Translations under genes and position numbers: made by a program
The notes under the pieces: generated by a model
What the model was told of the DNA's origin: nothing
Databases searched by the model: none
What the model saw: only the letters and a program-made list of their open reading frames with translations
Shown: positions 11,313 to 24,600 of the stretch, in pieces
Numbering within the stretch: position 1 is the first letter of the stretch
How the letters are laid out: every line of letters begins with the position of its first letter
DNA from: Gymnorhina tibicen
Taxonomy: Eukaryota > Chordata > Aves > Passeriformes > Artamidae
NCBI GenBank assembly: GCA_013399875.1
Contig: VXAZ01018004.1
Location: forward strand, 1,152,607-1,216,606
Length of the DNA stretch: 64,000 nucleotides
Reading direction: 5' to 3'

Positions 11313-14300
11313 TGTGGCAGTGTTACAGACAAACAAAGAAAGTTGGCATTCAGTTATACTTTCTGTCTGTATCTCTAGGTCAGCCATAGATTTCTGTTGC
11401 AAATAGAGCATACAGAATATTTTTAAATAGGTAGTTTCTGAAAGGTTTTATATTCTGACTGTATACTCTTATACCCATCAAAATTCAAATAGTGCCAAAG
11501 AGTAGCAGTAGGAACACTTATTTGGGCAAAGGAAAGATCTCAATAGTCTCATTTACAAAATTCTTAGTACACTATCTAATTTATAGAACAAGATATTCTG
11601 GAACAAATCTTCTCAGCTTCAGAAAATATCAGAAAAAATATCAGAAAAAAACCTAAACCATTTATTTATCTATTACTGAACTCACTAGAAGGTTGCTGGG
11701 AGTGCAGGAAAGAGGGAAAGGAACTTCCTGTTCAGAACATGAACCCGCAGCATAATGAGAATTGTTTCTATATGTGGAGGTAGGGAAATCTTTAAAACTG
11801 AAAAACAGTACAAAGCATCTAATCTAATATGGTACATAATATCATAATTTGAAATCTGCTTCATTCTGGATAATTTCCTGTGTTTCATTAAACAAGATAA
11901 TGCCATTTTTTAAAGCCCAGAACAAATTTTACTTGAAAGAGCTGATGAAGAGTACGTGCTACTAATGAAAGAGCTATAGATCTTGAGTTCACTAGCAGAT
12001 ATACTTCTTCCTTCCTGCCATAACTGTCAAGTCACTCAAAAAAAAGTTTGTCAGATACGGAGCCAGTGTTTTTTTCTGATGTGTCCAGCCACCATCTCTA
12101 TATGCACCACTAACACCTGGGTAAGGTAATATTAAAAGAAAAATTACAGTTGATGAGCAAGATATCTGAGAGACATGGCAACAACACCAAATCTCAGCAA
12201 AGATCTCAGACTATTGAAAAATCTCCCTCAAAAGTTTCAGAAACTAGTTTTGTTTAGTAATTGTTTGAGACAAAGAACATAATCCAACTGGAAGTATTCA
12301 GCCTATTCCCTTCAAGAACTGTGTTTGTGACAACAAGTATAATCTGTTCCCCTGGGAAGATTGAGGGCTTCTTAATTAGGATTCTGAGGGACCTCATTTG
12401 AAGGCTAGACTATATACTTCATCTAATCAGAGAAATATTTCCGCATTAATCAGTATCACTTCCAGTTTATCCAGATTAGACATAAGCCTTCCTCATTACT
12501 GGCAGAAGTTGGAGGAAGAGCAAGAACTGTTATATCTTGGGCAGGTGAAAAGGCACATTAGATCGCCCCAGGACAACAGGTTCATCTCACTGCTTTATTC
12601 TGGCAGATTGCAAAAGATAACAAAAGGAATGAACCCTATGGATTTTGGAGCTAAGAACCATCTGCGATAGAAAAAATTTGAACAAGTAACGTTCTGTAGG
12701 TTCGTCTGAAGCACTGGGTCACACATACTGTAAAGGGAGTTCTGTTTGCCTTGCCAGGAAGGGCAAATGGTTCAAGAGCATCTCTTGATGAATGGCAAGA
12801 TGTCTGCCAAGGTGGTAGATTATCAGACAGGATGTCTTCTGTATGTGTATTGTTTTTAGGAGTTTCCAGGAATTTTTATGTAGTTTCTTACATAAAACAA
12901 GTATACATAAGTAGACAAGATCAAAAAGGTATTTCTAGTCTATAAGGGTATCTTTACAGAGATGTTGTTCTGACGGAAAAAGGCAAAACTGGAGACACTA
13001 AAATATTGTAAGCTGAAATGCTGTTTTGTGAATCAGAAAAACAAAATTACTTATAGTGAACATCCATGCTTGTTTTTAAGTATTCACACCTGTGTGCTGA
13101 TATAAGAGATTAAAAAGTTCTTCAGATATCAGCAAATTCCTTTTTTTCTAGTTTCTATGCTGGGAAATATCGCCAAACTTGAAATCAACATCTCAGTCCC
13201 CATTAAAACTACAGTTCTCTTAGTTATACATAGTAAATATTAAATATCTGAAACATAATGAAGAAATATGTCAGTGATGCTTAGTAACCATAAAATAAGA
13301 AAATAAGGAAATCTTTGGGAACAAGAAGTGCTTTTTTCTAATATTTGTTCTTTTAGACACTAGTGACATGCCCTTTCATTTGTAAACATGGAATCATTCA
13401 TGCTTTATTTTGCCTTGGGAATCTCTGCTATGATTATTTAAGGAAAGCAATTTTGCTGGAATTAGTATGATAGACAGCTAGCCAGTAAAAACATATATGG
13501 ACCTTCCTTCTGGCAAGAAAAGTGGTATGAAAAAGAGAAAGACAAGAAGAAAGATTAAAAAAGCAAAGTAATTTGCAGCCACATATAAAGCAATGCTTTT
13601 AATTTGGATGTTGTGCTGCCAGTTGTTATTTAGTTTTCAAAATCTGAGCAATAATTTAATACAGAAAATTATTATAATGCTTTTAGAGATTTTGCACATA
13701 AATAGCACAATGTAATAGTAAAATGTCACTGCTGTAGAGGATACAGAGCCTAGTTCTGTTATACTTGCCCCGTAGGCAAGATATTAATTATGTAAAACCT
13801 CCAGCTCTTTTAATGTAGTGTGTGCATCTCCTAAGAATACTAGACCAAAATTATCAAGAGGAGTTCATAAAAACACTGAGACTACATGTTTTGCTGTCAA
13901 CAAATGCATCTCCAGTGAGCAGGATATTTCTCACAAATATCACAATTTTGATAAGGAATGTTATTTGAAGTAGGCAATAAGCTGGCTGCTACGGCTTTCA
14001 CCCAGTTTTGGAAACTAGGACCAGGTTTCCGTTTTGCCTGACTTTTAATAATTCATTAAGTCAGTTTGTATTGGTCTTTTCCTTGTGCAAATGTTTATAT
14101 ATTCCTTGAGGGAAAATAAGAGAGACTAATTTGACAAAATAACAATCATGGACTCAACTGGGATGTAAACAATCCAGTCTCAACTCTATTAATTGAATCA
14201 GAGAAGGGATAAGCTGTTCTGTCTGTATTAAGTATTTCTTAAAAATGATGAAATACAATGCAATATTTCAGCTGTTGTACAATGTTACATAGCAGTTCAT

Positions 14301-15980
14301 GTTTTGCCTTCCTATAAGGAAGGCTATATATAAATGGAAAAAAAAAGAGTGAAAACCTATAAAGTATTCTGAAATTTCAAGCTTCTCTTTTTTTTCCAAA
14401 ACCTGTTTAAATAACATAATAATTCTGGATTTTTAAAACTAGTTTCTCTGACATAGTTTGTTTTTAAACATTTAATTCTTCTTTCTTGAAATGAAAAGGT
14501 TTTTTTGAAAACATGTTGTGACAAGGAATATACACCCCCCATCCCTAATCAGAGCAGTTGTGAATGAGGCTTACGTTTTAAAACCCAATTTAAATTGCAC
14601 TCATTGCTAGAGATGGAGGTGGTGATATAGCTTTATGCTTTTTCTTGTAGAAATTCCCTTGGAGGCTAATCGACCTCCCGATAACCTCCCCTGCCCAGCA
14701 AAGCCATTCTGGACTAGATTTATTATGTAACAATCTCTGTGTGACATTTACGCACACAGCTAGTCCTGTGACAATCAGTAGTGCATTGAACTAGTGTGCT
14801 TTTGAAATGAAGACAAACTTCTTGGGCGTGATTTCTGAAAAAGGTTCTGCTTGCCCCTGAGGATTGTGTTTCCCAGCTTGTTTTGTAATATTCTTTTTTT
14901 TTGAATTATTTTACTTTGTTTGCTATATAGGAATTTATTTTGAGGGCTGGATCCTCACCTAATGACATGGTAGGGGTTACAATGACTGCAATGGAATTAT
15001 ATTCATGTACTTCAACAGTGGTTTACCTTTTTCTCCTTTACATCTATATCCTGATATGCACAGAGATTTAGACATAGAGGAAACTTAGAATACGGAGAAA
15101 AAATGTGGAAGGATTTCAGAATCAGCAGCCTGCAATATTATTGTTGCAAAGCAGGCAAGAGAATATCCCAAAATATTCATTTTGCTCACTGCAGTGTATT
15201 TAGTTTCCTCTCCAGATCACGTTTACCAAGACACAGTCCCAAGTAAGTACAGAATAATAACACCTCTGTCCTTTTCCCATTTCTCCTGTCCAAATCCTAG
15301 GTGACTGCTCTGCCCTGATCCTTCTACTCCTTCCACCTGGCAACAATAAAATACTTTCCCTGAATGCATGCAGCACACACAACATATTAGATGCAATGTC
15401 AGCAAGTGCTCTTTTATATATACAGAGAAGAAACATCTGCCTTCTTCAGGCCTGACTCCTGACTGTTCTTTCCCCTGGGACATGTAACCTCTTGGCCAGC
15501 CTGAGCCCAGAAATTCTACTTGATGCTGACACAGAGAGGACTTGTGCTTAACAGGTTTCCCTTGAAGTGCATTTTGTAGAAGCAATTCTGGCTGCCAAAG
15601 AAATATAAATGGGAAAGAATAACTGAGTGTAACCAGGCATTTTTGAAATGGTTACCCCTGATGTCAGAAAATGGGTACCCATATCCTTAGAAACTGGACT
15701 TTAGGAAGTTAAGATTTTTTTCCTTCTCTTACAAATTTAGTTTTTATCATGGCCGCTAAAGCAATCTTGAACCCTGCTTTTTTATTTCTGTTCAGCATAA
15801 TAGGTTGGTGAGTAGAATTTTGAATCTGTTCATCTATACATGATCTGCTTGTGTATTTCATCCATGTTTTTGAAATATAGCCTGCTTTTGTCCTAGAACA
15901 GAAATACTTCTGTCAGAAACAACAGATGTATTTTTCACTTACTGAATTCTTATTATCTGTAATGTCTTCTTTTTTCCCAG

Positions 15981-16053
15981 TGACCAGGTGTTTGAAATTG
16001 GAGTATTAGATATTTTTGGATTTGAAGAATTTCAAAAGAATACTTTTGAACAG
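15981..16053 (+). CDS. MYO16: MYO16 window exon 5: switch II (DIFGFE)
   Basis: A 73-base exon: one base completing a Ser codon, then 24 codons ending in phase 0. It encodes [17 protein letters not shown] and QKNTFEQ. DIFGFE (16009-16026) is switch II of the myosin nucleotide site, where the invariant Asp, Gly and Glu are present; the third residue is Phe, as in several unconventional classes. The left boundary is TTTTTTCCCAG. The right boundary is CAG|GCAAGT, a GC rather than GT donor with otherwise ideal consensus. No GT at this position would keep the reading frame into exon 6. The exon is isolated between 9-kb introns, and skipping it would break the frame. Confidence 0.92.
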
Positions 16054-17768
16054 GCAAGTGTGGATGTTTTGCTGAATTTACTGTACCTGTTGTTAATTCT
16101 CTAATTAAGCAGTTTTGATCAGAGTACAAATATACATGAAGGTGAAAATTTTCTCTTAAAATATTTTTCCCAATATACCTATATGTGTATGAATTATATG
16201 ATGGGTTTTGTACAGTTGTTGGCAATTTTAAAATAATATAGTAAATACCTATTTTGATTTCAAAGGGGGGTAGTATCAGCACTGAAAGACAATCTGAGGG
16301 AAATAGTGTTGTTTGTTTTCACGCTTGTGGAAGTTATACTTAACTACCTCAGTGAGTACAAGGGAATACACTGAATTGGAAGAAAGATCAAGAGGTCTTC
16401 AGATGCCTTGGAGAAAAAATGAAATTAAAATTCTGCATTATGCATTACTGGCAGATCCAACTCTGTGTGACTTTACAATATGTGACTTTTCAAAAAATTT
16501 AATTGCATCCATGGAAAATAAATTGAAATTTATATCACTCAATGCTTTAAATTCCTTTTAAATATCAAACTTTCTTTAAGATGTTTGCCTACCTTCAACT
16601 ACCTTCAGTGCCTTAGTCACTGAACACCAGAGCTCTTGCATATTTCAGAAAACATTAATGGCTCTACACTCAAAACACACTCAAAGAGGTGTTTGTTGTT
16701 CAGTTGTTCGTTTACTCTGTAATGCAGCGGAAGAAAATCAAAGCGTAGAACAAAAAATCAAAGCATAGAAAAGAATCGAGAAGGCACCAGCAGCAACAAA
16801 GGACTTGTTATTGTTTGAAATCAGGATTTGCCCCTTTGTCCCAGTCAGTCCATTTTTTCTGGCTCAATTTCCTCTTTCTAGTGAAACAGAAGTCATAGAG
16901 CCACATTAGTTCAGCTTGTATAACATGTTTACATTGCTACCCAATTTCCAAATGTTTGAAAGCAATGATGGGTTTACCTGTACCTTCAAAAGAGCATGTA
17001 AGAAGGCAATAAAATAAATTCCAGTTTCCCTCTCACAAAATTCCTTTTGCTGTTACAGTTCTACCGTGCTTGAGCATCTGCTGGATTAAGGACTATTGAT
17101 ATGTACCAATATTCCTAGGCATTTACTCATTGTGAATGCTGTCTTTGGGGGAAAATATAAAGTGAAAAATTGAAAGCATTTTAACAGACTGAGTCTATGA
17201 AAAAAAACAAACTGTAAGCCTCCTGGTTAACAATAATGAGGTATTCTATGCAATTTAAATGTTTCTCAAAAGAGAGGGGTTCATCTTGGGACTTACTGGT
17301 TATCTTTCTTTAACTCTGTTCTGCATTGCTTTTTTGACATGAAACTCATAAAAGATCTGCAATTGTCATAATGAAATACAATGAATTGTATTTTCAGGGG
17401 TAAGTAATTTTCTGCTTTATAATTGCAGAAGATGCTTGAGGAGAAAATACAAGATCTAAGAAAAATGAGTAAAAAAGAATTTATTTTATGATTTCTTAAT
17501 AGCAGTCATGATAATTTAAAAGTCAAATTTGCATTTCTGTTTTATTTTTCCTAAATAAATATATTTCAAGAGACACTTACTGTCCCTTCACCTGGACTGA
17601 ATGCATTTTGTTGAATAACATTAATAATCTGAGTCATTATCTCAGTATCTACTTAACTGCATTCCTGAAAAGACAAAGTAGAAATGAGAGTTTTTTATAT
17701 GAACTCCATAATGTCATTAACATATCTGATTCCTGAAGTGATAGGTTGTAGTATCATTGAAGAGAAGC

Positions 17769-17795
17769 AGTTTGTATCGCCATGTGATACAAACT
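17769..17795. repeat. Inverted repeat, 10-bp perfect stem with 7-nt loop
   Basis: AGTTTGTATC at 17769-17778 is exactly complementary to GATACAAACT at 17786-17795, with loop GCCATGT. Outside the stem the pairing is interrupted. It may be a remnant of a small element or chance; no terminal repeats or target duplication were recognised. Confidence 0.75.
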
Positions 17796-20756
17796 AATGC
17801 AGACTTACCCCAAAAAGCCTGAACTTCAAAGCTGGAGCTCTCTAGCAGTCTAGCCTAGTTCAGAGTTCTGCCTGGGCTCATTAACCCTAACAGTAAACAG
17901 TTAGCCCAGAGAGGGTCCTCATGCAAAACATTGCATCGTGTCTGCAGACGTGCCCAGTGTCAAGGCTTGTGACTGCAGAATGTTAGCACTAAATGTTACA
18001 GTCAGACAGTGGCGGGGCCATAAAAATTATTTTTTAATCACATTTAGATTAGCATATTTTAAAATGTCATTAGAAAAGTAATTTTAGGGAAAACGAACCT
18101 TTTTTTTTTTTTCAAATTAGTGTATGATAAGGCATTCTTTGTGATATCTGTTTTCTGGCTTTCTTGGAAAAGAAATTATGACTGTTTTCAATAAATATGA
18201 AAACCTCCTGATTGCCCAGAACTGGGGACATTTCAAGTGGCTGTGTGAATCTTTCTGGTGCTTTGTATCAGGTTGGTAAACAGACAGTTTAATATCGTAA
18301 TTAAGAGAGCAATAAGATAGTAAATCATGTGCTGGTTTGAATAAACTGTGTTTGAAGATGGTTCAGGCAAACAGAGATGGATAAACCACATAGAATAACT
18401 TGTTTACTCCAGTGTATGTTTTGGAATGACAAGGCATTAGAGTATTCAAATATCGAAGTCAAATGAAGAATTGGTCTAGGAACAACTCTTGAGCAATGCA
18501 AAGGAAGACATCTGTCAAAGGACTAGAAAAGTAGGATGAATTATGCCTACACCAAGAATCTGATAAATTCTACAGGCAAAGTGATGTGACTGACAGCTTG
18601 TGGAGAGAAAACTTATAAACCATTGCAAACAAGAAGGCATTAGAAGTTAAAAACATTATTAATTAAGTGTTCAGTTTTCCTTGTACTTGGTGAGCATTGG
18701 TAAGCCTTTATTGTATAGAACGTATGATATGTTATAAGAGCAAAAATGGGACATGTAATTGTAAAATAAAAGTAAATAAGTGTGTCGAATAAGCAATAGT
18801 GAGAGGAGTTCTGATTTTTTGTACGGAATTTAAAAGCTGAAAGACAGGGAACAGTGTTTTCAGAAGCCACAGTCTGAAGGAGTCATTGCTCAATAAAGAC
18901 TGAAAACTTCTGAATTACCAGGACTCAGTGAGTTACTGCTTTTACTGCTCATCAGCTGAGCTATGGTAAATGACTGCAGTACACTTTTAGCTCACCCCAA
19001 TTACAATTTACAGTCACTTCCTAGCAGTGATCATTAGCTTGGGAACAGCATTTTCCTGAAGCAGCTGCATACCTGCTCTGCCAGAACAGCTTTGTATACA
19101 GCCACACTGGAACATGGTCAGAAGTGAGCACAATTTCTCTTTCCTATTCTACAGAGAAATGGCCTTCATTTTGTGGTCATTTCGGGAAGTACAAGCATTC
19201 TACCAAAAATATCAATGGCAGCCTCCAGTGTTAATTCAATGTTTTCTCAGGCTTCCCTGTTTGAGAAGGACTGTATTTGTTTACAGTTTAGTCTGCACCC
19301 CTTTAAAAATAGAAGACGTCTGCTTCTGTTGTAGTAGAATTTAAAACTAGGGTAGATCTTATTCATGGCTCCTTCACAGCACAACTCCAAATAGTACAGT
19401 CAAGGAATGCTACAACCTTCATACTTATGATAGTATATTTTTGACCACAAACTGAACAAACTCATGATCAATGAATATAACAAGCAATAAGCAGGACGGA
19501 TAATTGCCTGTACCATTTCCCCCCAGTTGTTTCTAAGAAAACTGTATTATAGCAGAAGAACCAGACCTTAGAGTAGTAAGAGTAGCTTTCCTTCCCCTTT
19601 CAGAAAGTCAGGCCTTTCTACAGAAATGGAAGTCTGTAGCTGTAGATTCATCTTAGAGAACAATAATGCAATAAAGTAAAATGGGCACTAATAGTCTTTT
19701 CTGTCCAATATATAATTCAAATGATAAACTGAAAAAAGTATTTAGTTCTAAATTATGTGTTTAGCTCTTACATGGTATTTTACCTCTGTAGGCCTTTAAG
19801 TTTTGCAGAAGTAAGTATGTATATATTATTCTTTTTATGGGAAATATAAGTGATTTATCTTAATTAGTACTGCAGGTCACTGGAACAGTGAAGTGTCTCT
19901 TGACTCCCATTCAACTCCATACCCGTTAAAGTACATGAACATTATCTGTGTGATGCCGTATAGTTCAGGGAGGGACACAGCTTCCATGGCAGCTCCATGC
20001 AGGACATCTCCTGCAGCAGGAGCCAGCTGGCTCTGAGAGCAGAGAGCATTGCCTGTCCGCCTCCGGACTCCACTTCAGAGTCACTATGGTGAAGCAGAAG
20101 AGGTCGTAGAACCCAGCTGTGTTGGACTTTTCACCTATGTTCATTATTTGGTGTGGTAGGTTTTAACTTCTCAGCATGTTATTTCTATGGTTAACTCTGC
20201 TGACGCTACATTTTTGTCATGTAATATTTCCTAGCCAAAACAACCATAACAGATTATTTTACATTTAATTGCATTGTCTCAGCCATTAGACTGCTTCTAG
20301 CTGTCCAAATACAAGGTCATGTTGCCTATTTTGTAGATGGATGGAATGAAGAGACTTAAGTCACATGACTTAACTTTTCTACAGTCACTGCAGTCTGCAG
20401 TGATAGTAGGTGGGAGGTCACACAGTCAGGTTTCTGCATTTGGACAGTCTGAAAGAGCATTTCAATATTTTCTTTTATGCAGAAGAAATCAACCTTCTTT
20501 GGTTTTGCCTGTGCAGAGCATAGCTGGATGGTCCTGTTTGCCTCTGTGGAACAGGCAGCTGCTGGTGCACACTGAGCTCTGTTACTGTGTAGGGACTTAA
20601 TGCAGAACCTTCCACTGCAGGTCCCAGTGATGGAGTATTCCTTATTCCCCATAGGATGATGGGCAGTACTTACAATGTTAATTCACTCTTTAACAAGGAA
20701 ATATGATGTGTTATTTTTAAGTCAAAGTTTTGCTAGCCTCCATGCACAGGAAGGTT

Positions 20757-21110
20757 TTAAAAATGTTGTTGTGGAGCAGTGAGAACCAGCAGATCCTTGG
20801 CACCAGGGAGCCAGGGAACAGGAGGACCTAGAGGATGGCCATGCCCTCCCTGATGGGCAGAATCCCTGGAGCATGGTGGACAGAGCCAGGACCAGTAGCA
20901 GTGCCCATCAGCAGCCCTGACATGGCAAGCAGCCAGACAGGGCGGGGACCCTGTCACAAGCAGCTGGAGAAAGAGCTGGAAGCCAGCATTGCCATGGCAT
21001 CACCTGGGACTGGGCCCATGGGCAAGGAGTGGGTGGGGGCCCCAGGAAAAGCTGAGCAGGGCTGTAAAAGCCTGTGCCTTCCCTCAGGGGCCTAACGATC
21101 CTGTTTTACT
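20757..21110. other. GC-rich island within an AT-rich intron, origin unknown
   Basis: About 350 bases rich in GGCAG, CCAGGG, GGAGC and CCTGG words, sharply different from the flanks. Overlapping open frames exist on both strands (for example 20835-21095 plus, 20757-20957 minus), as expected of GC-rich DNA with few stop codons. None resembles a family I know. It lacks CR1 3'-end motifs. It might be a decayed repeat, a regulatory segment or a retro-copy of an unknown transcript. Confidence 0.45.
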
Positions 21111-21591
21111 TTCCTCCTCAACCCAGTTCCTGAGGATCTTACACCTTTGTCATAGTGTACTCCTCCTCCTTCCCTCTTAGTCTCTTTGATCTTCTTCCTG
21201 GTGCACACATTTTTTTCCATTTATGCAGGACACTATTGTCTGTCCAGTGTTCCAGTCACTGGAAGACCAGTGTTACTTGACTTTAAAACTGGCTTATCAT
21301 GTATCTGACATTAAAATAATTATTTTTTTCTTTATTCTTTTACAGTAGACACTTTGTAGCCAAAAATAAAATAATTTATCTCATGTTGAGATTCCCAGCT
21401 CAATTCCATTTGTGATTGATTGGTAAATACTGCACAACAACATTTAATTGACATCTTCCTTTTCCACAGTACCGCCCTTTTTTATCCCATAGTACTTAGT
21501 TTCTGGCCAGCATTATGAGTGAAAAAATAATTTAGAACTATTTTAGTTTCAGAACAATTCCAAACTCTTTCAAGGAAAGATTGTTACCATG

Positions 21592-21615
21592 TTTGTTTGT
21601 TTGCTTGTTTGTTTA
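21592..21615. repeat. TTTG-type simple repeat
   Basis: A short run of GTTT units with one TTGC interruption. The same kind of run occurs directly upstream of exon 11 (about 42283-42303). Confidence 0.8.
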
Positions 21616-24600
21616 ATACTTTCATATGTATAAAAACAGGTGGGGGACTGTTCCACTTTGTATTGAAATTGTCCCTTTCTACTTTGTCTTGAAACTGTCC
21701 CTTTTTTGAAGGGCATTTCAGACCTTCCTTTGTGGAAGTCTTCTCAGGTGAGAGCTACCGGTAGTAAAGTTTTAATATAGCACCAGGTTCTCCTTTACAT
21801 TATTTGAGGAACACAGGTCAGCTAATTGCAAATGATCCCAGAGATGACAGAGTCTCAATGAGTTAAAGATCTTCTGACAGAGGTAGAAGGGCTATGTCTG
21901 AATTTGTGTTGGAGCTGCACAGAGAACAAGAAATCTGTGTTAGATCCTATTAGTCCTAAAAGGCAAAGGAAGAAACATAATGGTTCTGGTTTTGTTATAA
22001 TACCTTAGAAATATTCTGATGGGTACTATACATAAAGAAAAGGATTTGGAAATGTTTGGGTAGCAGATACAAAGGGGAACAGCATTTAAGATACTTCTGA
22101 AAAATAAGTGAGTGTCAAGCTTAGGTTTAAAAATATTTTCTGACTCCAACCTCAGAAAAACGATAATGCTGTGTTTCATATCTTAGAAATTACATTTTTG
22201 AGAAGTGCTAGGGCACTTCCTTGCAGATTAAATTTGACGTTGTAGCTCCATCATCATGGCCCATAAATTAGGGCCTGATAGATGTGTTGAAAGGACAGCT
22301 GTAAGCTTTACCCTGAATACACATTCCTTGGGAGAGTTAATCCTTCTGCATGACCAAAGAATGTAAATGAGCTTTCCAAAGGGTGTTTACATCCATCTTT
22401 CCCTCACTGATTGACAGTCACCAAGTTTTCTTTCCACAAATTTACTTTTTTGGTAATGCCTTTTTCAAATAGGTCTAAGAGGAGGAAAAGGGAGCAGAGC
22501 GAAGAGCAGGAAAATTTCATTAGTCATGGGTGCTTTTCTGTCTTCAGAGCACAGTACAGTTTTGGTATTCTACCTAAATTTTAATTTGGAATGTACTTAG
22601 TGGTAGTAACTGGTCAAATGTGGTAAAAGAAGAGAGATCAAGCCAGCACTGTCTAAAGTGATGAATACTTACTGCTTTTACCAAATGCTACTTTTTCCAA
22701 AATCTACAATTTGGATGGTGCTGCAAGTTTGGTTTTGGTTTGGTTTTTTTTTTAAATACCTGAACAAGAATACTTTTTTCTTCTAATAGTATTCTAAAGG
22801 GACTTCTTAGAGAAGACTTGGACAAATATATGGTGTATTTATTTTCACTTAGACGTGATACTGAGTTAAGGTAAAAAAGACTGGTAGAAAGAGAAATACT
22901 TAGAAGACATAATATGGAGCCCATGAGATGCATATCAAGAACAGTTTAACAATGTTTAATGACAAAACATACCATAGGTAATGTTGATTAATGCTGCTAG
23001 GTAAAGCAAATACAGTTCTTGGAGGTACTCCCCAAATATTTGTTTTAGGTAAAAATTTATTTGAGGCTTTTTTTTTCTGTTTTTTACTATTATATTTCCA
23101 CTGAATTTACATAACTACAGTTAACTACATGTTTTGAAAAATGCAGTTCTATGAACCTCTCAAATCTTTGGACAGAAAGTACATCATTGTTTTATATAAT
23201 ACCTAAAAGACATGAAGCAAAAGAATTTGGGTTCACGAAGCTAGATTAGTTCATATTCACCCATTTCTACATCTCAGCTGCTTTAACTATTATGTCAACC
23301 GTGTCAAGCTTTTAATTTGAAACATCCATTTTATTACCTTTTCCCAGCATGTTGTATAAAACACTGAAGTGGAGAAAGATGTGATCAGAATGTCTTGCTT
23401 TCCAGCAGTCCCTGGCTGGTCTCCTGGTTCTGGTTCTGGTTCTGCAGAGCTGTTCTCTCAGCCACTGCTCGAGAGAGCAGCTTTGGAGCAGTTTGCAGTT
23501 TGCACAAGTGCTTGAGCTGGCTTTCTGCTCTGGTCTGCAGTACCTTAGTGGCATTGTGGCATGTCTGCCAGTCTGGGTGACGGTGTTGCTTATGTTGCTA
23601 AGAAGCACACCAGTGCATGCCATAATACACTGGTCAGTAGAATTTAAAAATTTGGTTTTTTCTTTACCATCCAATCATGCTATGTATGAATGTTTTAACA
23701 AAATATTATTCCTTTTATTTTGCTATGTAAAACCAGTGCTATTTATCAGATCTTTTGAAGACATGTCTAAGACAATCTTTCCTTTGTCTCAAATTGTGTA
23801 GTTCAATAATTTTGCTACACAGTTAGGTTCTCAAATACTTTTTTTTAAATGCATTTTAAAAGATTGGCTCATGTTAAAAAGTAAGCTTGAGTTTATAGAG
23901 ATTTTGACAGATTTTCTTATTGTAAAGTACACTTTTGTAATGTTGAATGACCTCATTCTCTAAGTAAGTCACCTGCAAATAAAGAGATATACAGCATGCA
24001 TCATTTTTAGGCTTTGCCATACCCTGAAAAGTGTAAGCATTTCTGCCTTATAAAATAATGTTACCAAGGTTCTGGAAAGATTTTGTAATTAGAATTCCAG
24101 AAGTGATCAGTAAAGCATATTTTGCCAGCCACAGAGTTAAAAAAGCTGTCTTTTCCATAAAATAAGTAGATACTGGAAGTCAGTTGTGTATTTCTATTGT
24201 TAATAAAATGAGATAACAATCTGAATGTTTATAAATCCCACTTTAAAAGAAATACTGGTTTTATTCGGGGCTGTCTTTTGTCTGCACTATCATGCATTAG
24301 TAAAGACAGTTAATAGTAGATGTTTGGTTATAAAATGAGCTTTGTCTTGTTTCTTTTTGCTGTTTTTCACACTAGTCTATTGCATTGTATAGCAGGTACA
24401 AGTTGGCTAAACTAACAGGAGGTGTCAATGGAAAATTCAGGCAACTCTTACACATTACTTGGGTTCTCTTCCCTCATCTGGATGTTCAGCCATGTAATTT
24501 TAGGATTGATCTAAATATTTCATACCTTTTTATATGACTTGCTGGTGCAATTGCTTTTACACACTTTATTCATGGAACATACAGTTAATGGCTGGCCAAC

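Larger units (their letters stand above)
6886..15980 (+). other. MYO16: MYO16 intron between window exons 4 and 5 (9.1 kb)
   Basis: A GT-AG intron. It contains a truncated plus-strand CR1 element (about 10318-11312), a perfect 18-bp palindrome at 7895-7912, a T run near 8799-8814 and otherwise AT-rich unique-looking sequence. Open frames at 12398-12670 and on the minus strand at 15200-15585 lack family resemblance or splice support. It ends with a strong pyrimidine tract (GTCTTCTTTTTTCCCAG). Confidence 0.75.

Noticed and set aside
15200..15585. Two overlapping minus-strand open frames of 78 and 120 codons
   Set aside because: No family resemblance, no splice sites in a consistent phase and overlapping frames; chance in a somewhat GC-richer patch.
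23312..23801. Open frames of 120 codons (minus) and 61 and 102 codons (plus) over the same DNA
   Set aside because: They overlap in opposite directions, include a low-complexity GGTTCT repeat and match nothing I know.
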